This document shows positions 35,640-47,576 of a stretch of DNA of 64,000 nt, in pieces. The stretch spans positions 3,224,001-3,288,000 of the forward strand of contig JABWDB010000007.1 of NCBI GenBank assembly GCA_019614645.1, given 5' to 3'. Both the position numbers and the translations under genes were made by a program. The notes beneath the pieces are model-generated. The model was not told the DNA's origin. It did no database searches and saw nothing but the letters and a program-made list of their open reading frames with translations. Source of the DNA: Stratiolaelaps scimitus (Eukaryota; Arthropoda; Arachnida; Mesostigmata; Laelapidae). Numbering within the stretch: position 1 is the first letter of the stretch; each line of letters starts with the position of its first letter.

Positions 35640-36961
35640 GTAAAATAGCTCACCGAGATCACACCTGGCGTATCCCAGAAGATACGGGTCACAATCGCTT
35701 CGCACAGTCGAGTTGCTCCGTCAGCAGGCTTACGTTTCCTGCAGTAGTTCCCCCTATTCATTCCCGCTCAGTAGCTTGTCTTCGTTTTAGTGGTATAACG
35801 GCGAATTCACATTGGAGCAATGATTCAACAACAATTTGCGCCAGAAAAGAAAACTGGTTGCGTATTTTTCCGGAAGTGGAGAATAAATTTCGGTGTGCAG
35901 TTAAGCCACGGGTCAGATTCTGACCCGACGTGGACACTCCTTCACGCTCCGCCTGTTCACATCGAAATGTTCCTGCAAATAAGAACTAGTGGGTTCGTGA
36001 CGTCCGCCGGGGCCTCCGCGAGGGGCGGGACGCTTCATTGAGACTCGTTGAGTTCGCTGTAAATGGTTACTAACGACAAGGGGGAAGGTTCACTCGACAT
36101 AGGATTCACTCAAGAACGCATTTTTTTACAATGGAAGCGTCTGATGAGACAGCAACTCTGAGTTGCCGATGTTGGTAAGCTGACTCTGCAAAAGGGACAC
36201 CCCCAACAGCTCAGCAGACACCAAAAAATTGTCACACGTTTTTTCGAGTTTATTCGTTTCGAGGACATCGTCCACAAGGCTTAAAATGGATTTACATGGT
36301 TCGCAGCATTTTTAAAAATGGTTGACTCTCAAGACTGCTCACGTCACCTGGCTGAATAAGCGAGATTCGTCAATAATATGGAAGGCTAGCCGGGACATAT
36401 TGGTAAAAGGGGCGTCGACTGATTGGCTACTTCTTTCATGAGCTGATCGAAGTAGTAGTTTTCAGTTTTTTTTTCATTGTTATTAGTGTTCATAGAAACC
36501 AAGGGGCCAACAATGTTGAACAATATTTGGATACATTAGTGAGCGCACCCACGAAGCAGAGGCTCGGTGGAGGCAAAGTGGACTGGAGAAGTTCCTTGTA
36601 GAAAGCTTGATGCTTATGGCATAACCAGGAGCCATTTACAAAACATGTTAGCCACGCCAATATTATGGCAGATTTCAATGGAGAGTAGAACATTTCTATA
36701 ACAAGAGACACAATTATTTTTCGAGACTAGTGGCGTGAATATGAGACACAAACTACAATAGACTACAATAGTAAGGGTATTTGAAATAGATCTCTAATTA
36801 ATAAGAACATCGACTATTTCAAATAAATGTTCGCCTATGCCTCGTCTATGGCCACTGTAGCTGAAATCTTCGAAAGGTTATCGTACCCGTTTGAGTACTT
36901 TAATTGTAACATCAAGGGATCCATCACAAATCAAGCATCAATATAAATTGCATTCCGGTGT

Positions 36962-36963
<2 letters not shown>

Positions 36964-36992
<29 letters not shown>
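36964..36992. repeat. (TA)n microsatellite
   Basis: Pure dinucleotide run. Confidence 0.9.
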
Positions 36993-36994
<2 letters not shown>

Positions 36995-37819
36995 AACTAT
37001 CCACCTACAATCGTGATGACACAAACCCTGAACTATGCCACAACTCTTTCCACGAGTGGACCATTCGTCGTCGTCGTCGTCTCTGTGATTAATTAACACG
37101 CTTTTGCTGATGAATGCACCCCACCCCCCAAGCCCCATTCGGCCTCGTTCTCAAATTCTTCTTAGCTGATTTCGAATGAGGACCTTTCCTAAGGACCAAA
37201 AATGACGTACCCAGCTCAATGTTGTAACGTTGACACAGGAGATCGTCGGTAAAGAATTATTACATTCTACTACAGCGTGTAATACATTTACGTGGGAAAC
37301 AGCTGAAAGCTTTACGATCGCCTGTCACGTTTATCAGCGCGTTCGCCTCTGCTCTACCTCGAAACATCTTTGTGTACTTGGACGGCGTGACTCGGCCGCG
37401 TCTTCACAAATGACGAAGCAGTTTATGCCAGTCTATTCCCCCTAATCTTTCCTTTTCTTTTCTTCCATTTCGCCGAGCGAGGCAAACTTCACTGACTCGA
37501 CTTCGACTCACTGACGGGACCCCGAGACCCCGTTCCGCGCCGAGGTGGACCCCAACCCGTCAGCGGGTCAGCAAGACGAAGCCTCCAGTGGAGCCATCCA
37601 AATGACCTTGATGATTCAACGCGTACGTGGAATTTACAATGCGTCCTCATTAGACAACTGCTACTCAAACCGTCAGGGTCAGGTTCTATCATGATGAGAC
37701 CTTGCCCAACACAAGGCAAGTGGGCAGGCAAGCAGACTGACAGATGGACGGATAGCTCCTTCGCGCGGATAGGAGCAGGAATAAAAATGAGCGTACAATG
37801 AGGAGCAATTTATATTCAG

Positions 37820-37850
37820 CGAGTTGGTTCCGTGTTAGATGATATTAGAA
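37820..37850 (+). CDS. 31-base exon candidate
   Basis: It lies between ...aatttatattcag and GTAAGTAC, both good sites. It reads RVGSVLDDIR plus one base, and that base joins in phase with the exon at 38407. Exons this short are easily mimicked by chance. Confidence 0.27.
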
Positions 37851-38406
37851 GTAAGTACGCTGAATCGTCAATTACGGTGAACCGTTCTTAATTCTTCTCG
37901 GTGTCCTCTCCCGATCATGTAATGTCTCTCACTGGAAGACGAGCTCTGCCCATGGCTAAAGGAAATATGAAGCGAATATTTTTCCACGACGCTTTCCATA
38001 TGCTCTGCTTATGGTGGTTTTCATATGGACATACTCAATTGGTCGAAATTAATCGAAGTTTATACATCTGTAGCCCTATACAAATTGCCGTGATTCATAA
38101 CACAGTGTTATAACCTGTTGCGTCTAGCAACAGCAATGTAAACATCTATTGTAGCGAACCATCTGAATATAGCCTATAATTATCTCAGGAATATTAGATA
38201 GATATTAGGGGAACTAATAATCGTTACCTGGCTATAGTCCGTTATACGTTTGAGTTTAGCGGGTTACCGATCGTGACCTCCATACATCTTCTCGTACTTG
38301 TAGGATAATTTAGGCGTATATGCCTATAGTTAGTCAGGTTTAGGCGCTTTACTGGGATATATTCGTCGAGGCAATTTTCCTTGAGCTGCCGATGTGAGCT
38401 AACCAG

Positions 38407-38726
38407 CTTGTACCCTGGCCATATCGTCCTTTGTCACGTTACGCAGCCATTCATATCGCGATATCGAAATCGTCCTGTTTCATGCCACCTTCATCATGCG
38501 ATTTCTTCCTGACAGCGGCAATAACAACGGTGCCAAAGGTGTCGGGTACAAGCCTCTATATCGCTGCAGGAACTCGCAAGTCCCAGGCGGTCCTGCCATC
38601 ATCCGCATGTGCAGGGGACGAGGTCCAGGAGACGAGCTCCTGCTGCCGTTGCCCGTGCACTCAACGGTTATAGTAAAGCAACCACGAGCGGGGGGCACCA
38701 TCAGCCCCGCACCCCTAAGCAAATAA
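38407..38726 (+). CDS. exon candidate, 105 codons to a stop
   Basis: After an acceptor (...gatgtgagctaaccag) and two bases the frame is open to a TAA at 38724-38726. It reads LRSHSYRDIEIVLFHATFIM, then GVGYKPLYRCRNSQVPGGPA, then a basic and proline-rich end, with mostly G or C at third positions. No AATAAA follows within several hundred bases, so a donor inside (for example GTAAAG near 38674) is possible. A minus-strand frame also spans part of it. Confidence 0.35.
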
Positions 38727-39821
38727 CAGGGCGAGGCAGATATAAAATATGACGTGGGCGTGCTGACGGCTGAAGCCCGTCGGAGAATAGTATTCGTTCA
38801 TCTCCAGCCTATGCTTAACATCAATAGGTCTCATAGGCCTTCATCAGGTAGGCGCATCAGTCATGTGACATGATCGCGAGTGGGCACATCACTTCAGTGT
38901 GAACTCAGTAGACGTGCCTCCCGTCGTGTAAGTAATTTGCGCGCGTCACTCGGAGAAAAAGCAGGGTTCGCGAAGAGATGCTTGCTGTATTCCTGTTAGT
39001 ATTATATTATACACGAGCCGGGCCGGGGTTCGGCCTCGTTCGCTCGGCACGTAGTGGGAATTTCGTTTGTAGACGGTGGTTAGACAGATCCGGCTACACC
39101 GGCGAGTGAGAAATGTTCCATATGACGATATCCTTGATGCGGACGAACCCAACGATAGTGCCATGGCGCCACAGGGTTGGTGTGAGACCGTCATCGTGGT
39201 CCGATCTGTCGGGTGAAGCCTTCGTTTTTATACGGAGGTGTCGGGCGATGCACGTCTATAATTAGATCAGGGTCTTTTTGTGGTGACATCGTGAATGTTG
39301 GATGATTACTAGCACAGCGAGAAGACTGGGCCGGGTCTCGAAGCGAGATTAACATTGTAATCAACAGCAGGCGAACAAAAAAGCAAGAGCATGACGGCCT
39401 TCTTAGGTTTAGAATCCGTTGCTAAAATAGGTGAACGAAACAATTTCTATCATACTGGTGAACTGCGAATATGGAAAGTTGGCGTTTAAAAACTGTAGAG
39501 AAAAAAAACGCCTTCTATGGGCTGCGATCAGCTTCTTCGTAACACGCTCTGCCCTTCTGGACAGAGAGCGGAGACACCTTCTATACACTACGCAGATTGC
39601 AGCGCCCCCGGCAGTTTAAACAGACGAAGGTAAATATGGTAGAACGCTTGATTTGGTCTCATATATAGACATGGGTATCAATTCATTATTTATCAGGTCA
39701 CACAGTTACCACTGGGGAACAGAACAAACGGAGGTGATATGCAACACTTCTGGACTTCGTCAATTTTAGTCCATTGGCATATGGGACGCTAGGTCGTTCT
39801 GGACCTCGAACATTGGCTGTT

Positions 39822-39880
39822 CTTCCGGGGGTTGGCAGACCACCGTGCGATTCCAGAGGAGGGTCGAATCTCTGCCCCAA
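39822..39880 (+). repeat. tRNA-like fragment, possible SINE
   Basis: TTGGCAGACCACCG resembles an A box and GGGTCGAATCTCTGCCCC resembles a B box in a T-arm, but the two lie too close for an intact tRNA. Confidence 0.3.
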
Positions 39881-40910
39881 CGACTGCCGTTGATCAGAGG
39901 GGAAATTGTGGCTTCTGTTTTAGAAACAATGGCGGCCTTTCGCTGCGAAGTACCACATTAGTTCTGCTCGACACTCTAATCGATTATATTCGTGCTTCCA
40001 AAATGATACTACTAATAATCATGATGATTTAATATAGATATAAATCTTTATTTATATATTGCTCATACTGACTGAGGCCTTAAATTTGGCCACACGTCTA
40101 ATTATGATAGATGTTGTGCAAAGTACAATAATTAGGCTGGGAAGATATAGCTCATTACGAAGTAAGCGCGATTAGCACAATTAAGCTGGCAACAAATCTA
40201 ATCATATATAGCACGAGTACACACATACGCGTGCGATAGGCACACATTGGCCACGTCCTATTCTTTTCAAGCAAAGAAAAGTAGCAAGCGCAACATTTTA
40301 TTGGCGTTTATTTTCACTGTTTCTTGGAACAACTAATCCAACCCTAGATAAATAGTATCGGAAAAATCGACGTGGGCTGCGATTGTTGTTAGAGAGGGTG
40401 AACAAAAAAAAAAAGGCCACCATTGAGCATGACCAGAGTGTGGGCATGGTTTTCCTCCATCACAGCGAAGGCATCCGTCCGTCCAGTATTGCGCTCCCAA
40501 AAGGTCGGGTGTCCGGGCCGGGCTACGTACTGCTTTCTTTCTCTCTCAATCTATCTATCGATAGACGCGGCTGGTCTGAGCTTCGCACACCCTAGTTCTG
40601 GACTCAGTCAACTGACAACGACATGCTATTTATAATCGGGCACATACGGACCGTGCGGCTGTTCCGGCAACGGCTATTTGTCGAGATACTGCGACCCGGT
40701 GAAGATCTGATAACAATGAATTCCGCCGGCACAGAATTGTCGACCACATCCACGTACATTGGTAGGTTGACTTCGGTGATTAATAACAAAGGCGATTTGA
40801 TAAAAAACACAAACGCTTGATGGAGGCATCGACCTAGGCGCCGCCCAGTTACGTACATGTCGATAGAGCTCACTGAGTGACTCATTGTACCATGGGTTTC
40901 ACCCCCTAAT

Positions 40911-40958
40911 CTCTGATCCTGACCTCGTGCCAGGTTTTGCATGAGGTCAGGATCAGAG
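40911..40958. repeat. perfect 16-bp inverted repeat, hairpin
   Basis: CTCTGATCCTGACCTC (40911-40926) and GAGGTCAGGATCAGAG (40943-40958) are exact reverse complements across a 16-base spacer. A G-T wobble plus TGC/GCA extends the stem to about 20 pairs, leaving an 8-base loop. A (CT)n run follows at once. Confidence 0.85.
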
Positions 40959-40959
40959 G

Positions 40960-40976
40960 CTCTCTCTCTCTCTCTC
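40960..40976. repeat. (CT)n microsatellite
   Basis: Dinucleotide run that directly follows the 40911 hairpin. Confidence 0.8.
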
Positions 40977-41373
40977 AACTCTTCATAGTTGTCACATATG
41001 AAAGCATCTGGGTTAGTTGACACCGGCAACTCAATTCAATCTTGCCTCATCGTTCGCTGTGTGTTTGTCCTTGTTCAATTCGAGCAGAGCCAAAAATCGT
41101 TACCGAAACAACAAATCGTATTACGCTTGCTGATACATGACGGATGCTGCTCTATCTACTATTCAACTGGTGCATTGCACTGAATGACGTAATAACGAAG
41201 GTCGCTCGGTCGGTTGGCTCAAGACCGAGAGAGAGGATTTGCTTGAAAACGAATATGATCGAGAGCGTATTGATTCTCCCCTACCGATGCAGTGTCGATT
41301 CGATATTAATGACATTGCTGAAAATGCTAATGCAAGCCCAGCCACGTGTCGCCACAATGACATCGTTTCACAG

Positions 41374-41593
41374 AGCCAACCGTGTGTTCCCGGATCGTAA
41401 TTACTACGCGAAGACAGATGGACTCTGCGAATCGAACGACTTCCGCAATGGCACCACAGGCAGCAGACACATTGTCCCCGTAACAACGATAGTAAGATGG
41501 TTCGGTCCACTACAAAACAAAAGGTCAGAAATCATGGCAATCACAGTATTCAGAGGAGTCGCGGATGACATGCTGAAATCGGTGTTCTGTTGA
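41374..41593 (+). CDS. candidate terminal exon with poly(A) signal
   Basis: An acceptor (...gacatcgtttcacag) and one base precede 72 codons to a TGA. The frame reads ANRVFPDRNYYAKTDGLCES and FGPLQNKRSEIMAITVFRGV, with G or C favoured at third positions in its first half. AATAAA follows at 41661-41666. The same frame stays open upstream to 41144, so the exon edge is not proven. A GTAAGA donor-like site inside near 41490 gives an alternative end. No family is recognised. Confidence 0.37.
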
Positions 41594-41944
41594 TTGGTGA
41601 AATATTTTATCCTATATCGAGAACTTGGGATTATTAAAAAAATACTGCATTTCCATTAATAATAAACCGAAACTTTGTACCCGTATATTACGAATGTTAA
41701 TGTATTAGTTGAAAATTACCAGCTGAAATAAGCAGCACACACTGCTGTTCGTGAAAGGTGTGACGAGCAACGTCTAGAAATACTTGCGCACAAGAGTTGT
41801 TGCGTACGTATTTTAGGCTGCAGTGAACTACAAGGGAGCAGTATATTAATGCATTTCTGTTTTGCACAGTTGAGGTCCTTGTGTTGGTTTTTCCATTCAC
41901 AAATTTAAGCTTCTGTGTACTTCTAATTTTGCATTACGTCAAAT

Positions 41945-42010
41945 CATATGTACCCTGTGGGATTCGAGCCGGAGACCCCAGGCTTCCATTCCACCGCCAT
42001 CGAGCTTGAC
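41945..42010 (-). repeat. tRNA-derived SINE fragment
   Basis: On the minus strand GGCTCGAATCCC resembles a B box and TGGCGGTGGAATGG resembles an A box. The spacing is compressed. Confidence 0.4.
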
Positions 42011-42582
42011 AAATACCATTGCCCGCTGTTTTGTAATCAAGTCGCCAGATATGTAGACACTGTAGACATCATTAGCCCTTATCTTATCGAGGATCAAATA
42101 TTGCCCTCCTGTCTGCTCAAATTCCGTACACTTGTAAGAGGACGAGACGAATAGTACTTGCATATTAAAGATACGAAAAGCAAACTCAGCATCATCTCGC
42201 GTTGACTCCAACGCGTCCTCCGTCACAGCAACACCATGCACTCTAGTGATCAAGCAAGCAACCTGAATAGTCCATTTATGCCATTGTAAGGTGCCATTAC
42301 AAGAGACTGACTTTTCTCGAAATCCTCAAATCCTTACCCCTTAGCAAAATAAAGAGTTGATTGTCGTGCCTAATCCCTTCCGGGAGAGCCCGTCCCCCTT
42401 CTTGGCAAGCTGATGGAAATATCAGGGACTACGCCCAATTCAACAAATCACGTCTTACAATTGTCCGACACCTTATTTCATATTTCGAGTTTGCAATTCA
42501 CAAGCCAGCAATTCCTCCCAGAGCCAGTAGGCAGATTATCGCGTAAATCACGTAAATTATCCGCCGTGCGCGCGCCACGATC

Positions 42583-43023
42583 ATGGACGCGTGTGGATTT
42601 CTAAAGTCATATCAAATCAGCGTTCAAAGCATTCGCTGCTGCTATTATTGCCGAATTTCTGCTCGCCACGAATATCATCACATTCAGCGGTTTTCTATGA
42701 TTTCCTCCATCGATAGCCATGGAGGGAGAGCATTTCTCAGTCATTCTACGCCGGCAGCGGTGGCGTGGCTGAACCAAGCCGAGACGGCAGACTCTGGCTC
42801 TATTTTGTATGTAACACCCGTCCCTATTGCAAGTCAATTGCCCGTGTCGACAATACGCGGTCCTCCTGTTTTCCGTTCGCCTCAATTGGATTTTCCACGA
42901 TTTTCTCATCTCAGAGCATACGGACGATTTCCTTTCAATCCCGGTAAGAATCCTGTTTCCAAACCGCCCCAAATCGTAAGACGCGACGGCTGTCAGTCGC
43001 ACTGCGGAATAAAAGCTGAATAA
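42583..43023 (+). CDS. candidate coding exon or short gene end
   Basis: The frame runs from an ATG with G at +4 for 146 codons to a TAA. Its C-terminal half reads TIRGPPVFRSPQLDFPRFSH and AYGRFPFNPGKNPV. AATAAA signals occur at 43010 and overlap the stop near 43020. A good GTAAGA donor at about 42944 offers an alternative end. An acceptor (...catcacattcag) near 42690 would make the first 36 codons intronic. A minus-strand frame covers the same span. The sequence is proline- and serine-rich with no recognised domain. Confidence 0.27.
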   Translation: MDACGFLKSYQISVQSIRCCYYCRISARHEYHHIQRFSMISSIDSHGGRAFLSHSTPAAVAWLNQAETADSGSILYVTPVPIASQLPVSTIRGPPVFRSPQLDFPRFSHLRAYGRFPFNPGKNPVSKPPQIVRRDGCQSHCGIKAE

Positions 43024-45681
43024 ATTCTCGTTCCCGGTCGTAAAGGCCGGGTGTGGGATAGTCGATCGTCGTCCACCTATGCTCTGTCGCCTGGTGAAGG
43101 GAATTGTATCTAGTTAGATAGAAATAGATAATATATACAACGGGAAGGATGAACGTTTCGAGCTGACGGATCCCGGATGGTGGTGGTAGTGGTGTTCGTG
43201 TGTCAACAATTAGCCCAGTAGCTGATTAGCTGGATAGCAGCGCCAGCTGACGTACAATTAATTCCCTGATCAGTTGGTCGAATTGATAAATGTATATAGT
43301 TCAATTGTATTAAAAAAAAAGCAACGAGCGTTCTCGTAGCTAGCTACGTTTCGCGTTGTAGAGCGATCATTTCGGTTGGTCTCCATAACGAATGCCAGTT
43401 TCACTGCCCAGTCGTGCAGAGTACTATCGACTGCTTATGCGATCGGAAGTCAGTGTGCGTCCAGTAGATCTGGTTGATAAGTCAAAGTGCAAATCATAGT
43501 TCGGCGTGTTACTATTTGGAGGACTCCTCTGTTTTAGAAACATACACCCAACACGGTTATGTAGAGAGCCAATTCGTCTAGTAACACATTCAATTATTAA
43601 TTATAACATTAGAGTTATTTAACATAATAATTAATTGTTGCATAGTTGTTCTTCTTCGCACCTTTGACGATGCATGTCGGTGTGGCGCGTAGCACCGTAG
43701 TGAACTGCGGGCTACGAAGCGGCTAAGGAGTGGCTGGCAAATTTATTTAGTCTTTAGGTAGCCACGCTCATCACACTGACACACTGTGCGTCTGCGTGAA
43801 CAAGCATAAAGATGACTAGTGTCATCGTCAGTGTTATCATCACGTTCGTCGTGTATCCTATTCGTGCACTCCAACTCCCTCTCTGTAACTATGACATCTT
43901 TACATCTTCTTCCATCTGACCCACCTCTCTTTGTCGGAAATTCTTACCTCTTTCCCCACCGAGGCGACTCAATGCAGGACCGAACTCGTCACACTCTAAT
44001 AGGAATTAATACACGCAAGTTAACTCTCTCTCTCTCTGTCTCTCACTCTAGGGAGTTCGTTTCGTTCGAAAGGAAAACAAGGAACGCGCTGTGGTCTGAT
44101 CGACTTCGTTATCAATCTTTCGTAGTTAGCTGAACGGTCGCCAGTTTCAAGCTCGTTGAGTTCTGCCGTGTGTCTCCCCGCGTGCGTGCACTATTTGGAA
44201 CCTTCTCTGCTTTTTCTGTTTTCAGCATCAATTTATTCCGATTTGTTCGCAGCCCTGCCGTGCCGTCGTTTCTCGCTAGGCGGCGATGGAGTGTGAACTT
44301 TTTACCATCGAGCAACTTGCTTAATGAGTGACTTTCTGTTTTGTCAGTTGCTTGTTTGCGTTGTGGGCCATCGTGCCGTCATTTGGACATCTTCAAACCC
44401 CCTAAATGGGAAAGAGTTGTTGTGTGATTATACGATCCCTGTGATGTGGCGTTTATGTATCTTCATTTGCATGCAATTACGCCTGAATTCAAGTGGATGT
44501 ACCGCTTCACGAGCTTGAAGTTCTAGCGTCTAGCTACCTTCAACCAACGTCTTCGTCGTCCAATAGGTTGAGCCAACCATCTACAAGAAGTGCGTTGCCA
44601 CGACTATGACCATACTGGATGGCTTGAGTCCTTTATTCGATAATAAAGCGACAACGAATACAGGGAAGATTTCTTTGGCATATTTGCTTGACAGACTCAT
44701 TTGTGGCCAAGTGCACGCTTCTCCATCAAATTAGGTGGTGTCTGTGTCGATATTTTACGTTTAATGATTTGCCGAAAATATATAGCACATGTGCCTGTGC
44801 GCGAACCCGTTTGTAGCGACGAGGATGTGTCAATCACTGATTTCAGACAAATGATCTATATGTTGTGGTGGATACATCAGCAGGCTAGCACGCCCGTTGA
44901 CGCCTGCATTTTCGGGTATCTCGCTGTCACTCTCCATACGACGACCATACGATTTCGGCTGGGCTTTCCCCAGCCACCTGGCGGCTTTTCACGAGAGTGG
45001 CCGAATCAGGCCCCAGTCCGTTCTCCATCTGGGGGGGAGACCTCGTCGTCTGCCCACCGTCATTGCCACTGCCACCCAACGGATACCCCTCGTCGTCCTA
45101 GCCAGCTAGCGCTGATGAGCTAACCCCCCGCCGTCGTCGTGCTCATGTTCAGCTAGCACCGTCCGCTGCTGCAGTACGTAGCAATAGCAGCAGGGACAGC
45201 AGCAGCAGGGGCAGTCAGGGCACAATGTTTTCTAGCAGCCATTATATTCCTCGGTCGACCTCGCCGGGAACGGCTGGCCGGCGCTGGGAGGCGGGCCGTC
45301 GAGGCAGGCCTCTTTGTAACGACTATCTAATGAGCGGGAGACCGACCGCAAAACTTGTTGTTCAGCCAGCACCCGTACCACGACCATCTATCTATCTCCT
45401 CCCTTATATACGCCTCGCCCCTTCGCGTTTATTACCCACAGAGCACCGGGGGCTTGATCCTATCTGCTTCCACGACCAAACCCCGAACAAACTCCGACTG
45501 TTGAGTATCCCTGGCCAGGCCAGGAAAGCACAGCTAGAGCCTAGACGGATGTTGATAATGTATTGTGCCTTCCTGTAGGGTGCATGTGGGTGATAGTTTC
45601 CCACCGTGGTGTCTCCTCGGCTGAACAATCCAAAGTAGTCGGAGATGTGTGGCGCCATAGACCTATAGATCGAGCGGCAGG

Positions 45682-45701
45682 GAGAGAGAGAGAGAGAGAG
45701 G
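45682..45701. repeat. (GA)n microsatellite
   Basis: Dinucleotide run. Confidence 0.85.
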
Positions 45702-46006
45702 GATATTGAGAACCCGGATGAGAACGGAGAAACTCGAACGAGCAAGTAGAGTCTGTTGGGCAAGTGTTGAGGAGTGGAGTTTGATGTTGTTGATAACCCA
45801 TCTTTGATGGCCGATCGTTCTGCGGTGATGTCATCGAGTGACGAGGTGATGAGGCAACGCGGACGCATCACAGTCTCTCCTCTACCGGGAGCCCCCCCAT
45901 CCCACACCTCCATCGAACTACAATCTCTTGGTGCGGTTTTGAGCCGTTTAGATAGAAATTGATGTTATTGATTTTTTACACACGAAAACCGCACGCAAAT
46001 CCATAA

Positions 46007-46027
46007 GTCGAACGCGCGGCGTTCGAC
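46007..46027. repeat. 9-bp perfect hairpin
   Basis: GTCGAACGC and GCGTTCGAC pair across a 3-base loop. Confidence 0.75.
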
Positions 46028-47034
46028 CGTACCGATCGCAATGGCCTTTGGGATAAATGTACGGTTATTGTATTAGATGTAAACGGCATACAGGCGAATG
46101 AATTCAATCGACTTATTATGACCTCAATCATTGAACAAACGAGTGATAATACCCGCACTTCGCCTATTGAGTTCCTTCACTTCGATTTGTTCCCTTTGTT
46201 TTCTTGGAGCGTGCGCGACCTCGAATCGTCGTGGCGAGGTCGAGACGAATATAAGGACGCTCCTTCGTCAGTATGCTCGGGCCCGTGAAGTACATTGAGC
46301 GTGAAACTACCTTGAAGTCGCCCACGTCACGTTGTACGTGAAGCGAGTTGAAATGGCACAGTGTCGCTTTGTTTGCCTTCACTAGCTTCCCATTGGTTCC
46401 ATGGAGCCCCGAAACCGTCACTCGCTCTCTCGCTCGCTTAGGACAGCATCTCAGCGCTATGAACGCGGCCAGGGCCTGTATTGTCGCCTTGGCGCAGCGA
46501 GGCGGCAGGTGCTTGGTGCGTCTGCCGACCAGCGGGCTCGAAACTCTGATCGAGGGTGAGTAATGATGCAGTGTGAAGGTCACAACGGTCCAGTTAGTGA
46601 CAACGTCTCACGTCAAAATCGCGAGAGACAATACTGCGAATGTACTCGTGCTATTGATTTAGTTATTTATTTACCACATAGTAGTACAAAGTAGCAATTT
46701 GATCAATTGATTTTAACATACGTGTCTTTTGAAAATCATGAGAACTCCAGCAGAAACGAGTGCGCGAAGAAATGAACCGCAAATCTTCGTTCATACTATA
46801 GAAACCAATGGACGACGCCGCTTGAGCCGCTTTCGCATATGATACATGTGACGATCTCTCGAGCACATTGGATACTCTACTAAATGTGGTGCTGTGTATG
46901 CCCATTGTAGTCTATGGTAAAATAGGTTTTTGTTAATGTTTCGTTCAAAACGAAACTTGAGTCTTGCATCTTTCCCATTCTGTTCGCTTGAATTTATCCA
47001 AGATTAGCACGTCCCTCTGTCCCTTGGGTAAAAT

Positions 47035-47059
47035 TCGAGAGCGTGCCACACGCTCTCGA
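47035..47059. repeat. 11-bp perfect hairpin
   Basis: TCGAGAGCGTG and CACGCTCTCGA pair across a 3-base loop. Confidence 0.8.
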
Positions 47060-47439
47060 GCTTTGCCCATATTTTTGTTACCCTTGATAACAAAGCGCAC
47101 GACTCAAAAATGTATCCAACCAACGGTGTAATTAGTGGTGATGCAAAGTGAGACAAAGGCGCCAATAAATTGTTTATGGTCACCTTATTCACGGATTGTT
47201 TTTGCGGGTCGATGAAAACGTCAATATCATCCTCTCGATGTTTGAATGAGCGCGTGTGAATATTGGTGTTATCACATCAAAACTTTGTTTACAGTGTTCT
47301 CTTTGTGTTTCGTTTGAATATTTCCCTGAATGAATATCACAACTAACATTAACCTGGCTTTTGCTAAAGCAAGCAACGATACATGAGGCTATACAAGGGC
47401 CGGCGCTGCCATTATCTATGAATCAAACTATACTTGCAC

Positions 47440-47576
47440 AGGGAGCCCTCTGGCTATCGGAAGCCAGAGGCCGCAGGTTCGAGCCCTGCCGTGTGACATA
47501 AAAGAAAGCTTAAGCATTGTAAAATTGCAGCTCCTTCAATAAACCATTAAACCTTTACCTTACCTTTACCTTACCC
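47440..47576 (+). repeat. SINE family B, most complete copy
   Basis: A tRNA-like head has a 7-bp hairpin (CTCTGGC/GCCAGAG) and a perfect T-arm, GCAGG-TTCGAGC-CCTGC, that contains the B box. CTTAAGCATTGTAAAATTGC, a CCTTCAATAAACC segment and tandem CTTTAC/CTTAC units follow. It is a tRNA-derived SINE with a simple-repeat tail in place of poly(A). Confidence 0.7.

Larger units (their letters stand above)
38727..41373. other. no firm gene
   Basis: It holds the long hairpin at 40911, a tRNA-like fragment at 39822 and a (CT)n run at 40960. A GTAAGT donor near 38929 follows only a very short possible exon. At about 41190-41370 a + frame without a start reads REDLLENEYDRERIDSPLPM, but no usable splice partner was found. 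Confidence 0.35.
43024..47439. other. no firm gene; several stop-poor patches
   Basis: At 44226 a superb acceptor (...ctgctttttctgttttcag) opens three possible frames. One reads SIYSDLFAALPCRRFSLGGD and another runs 35 codons, and I cannot choose. GC-rich 44900-45500 is open in several frames. At 46398-46553 an ATG frame ends near a GTGAGT donor. Hairpins lie at 46007 and 47035 and an AT-rich inverted repeat at 43591-43637. Confidence 0.33.
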
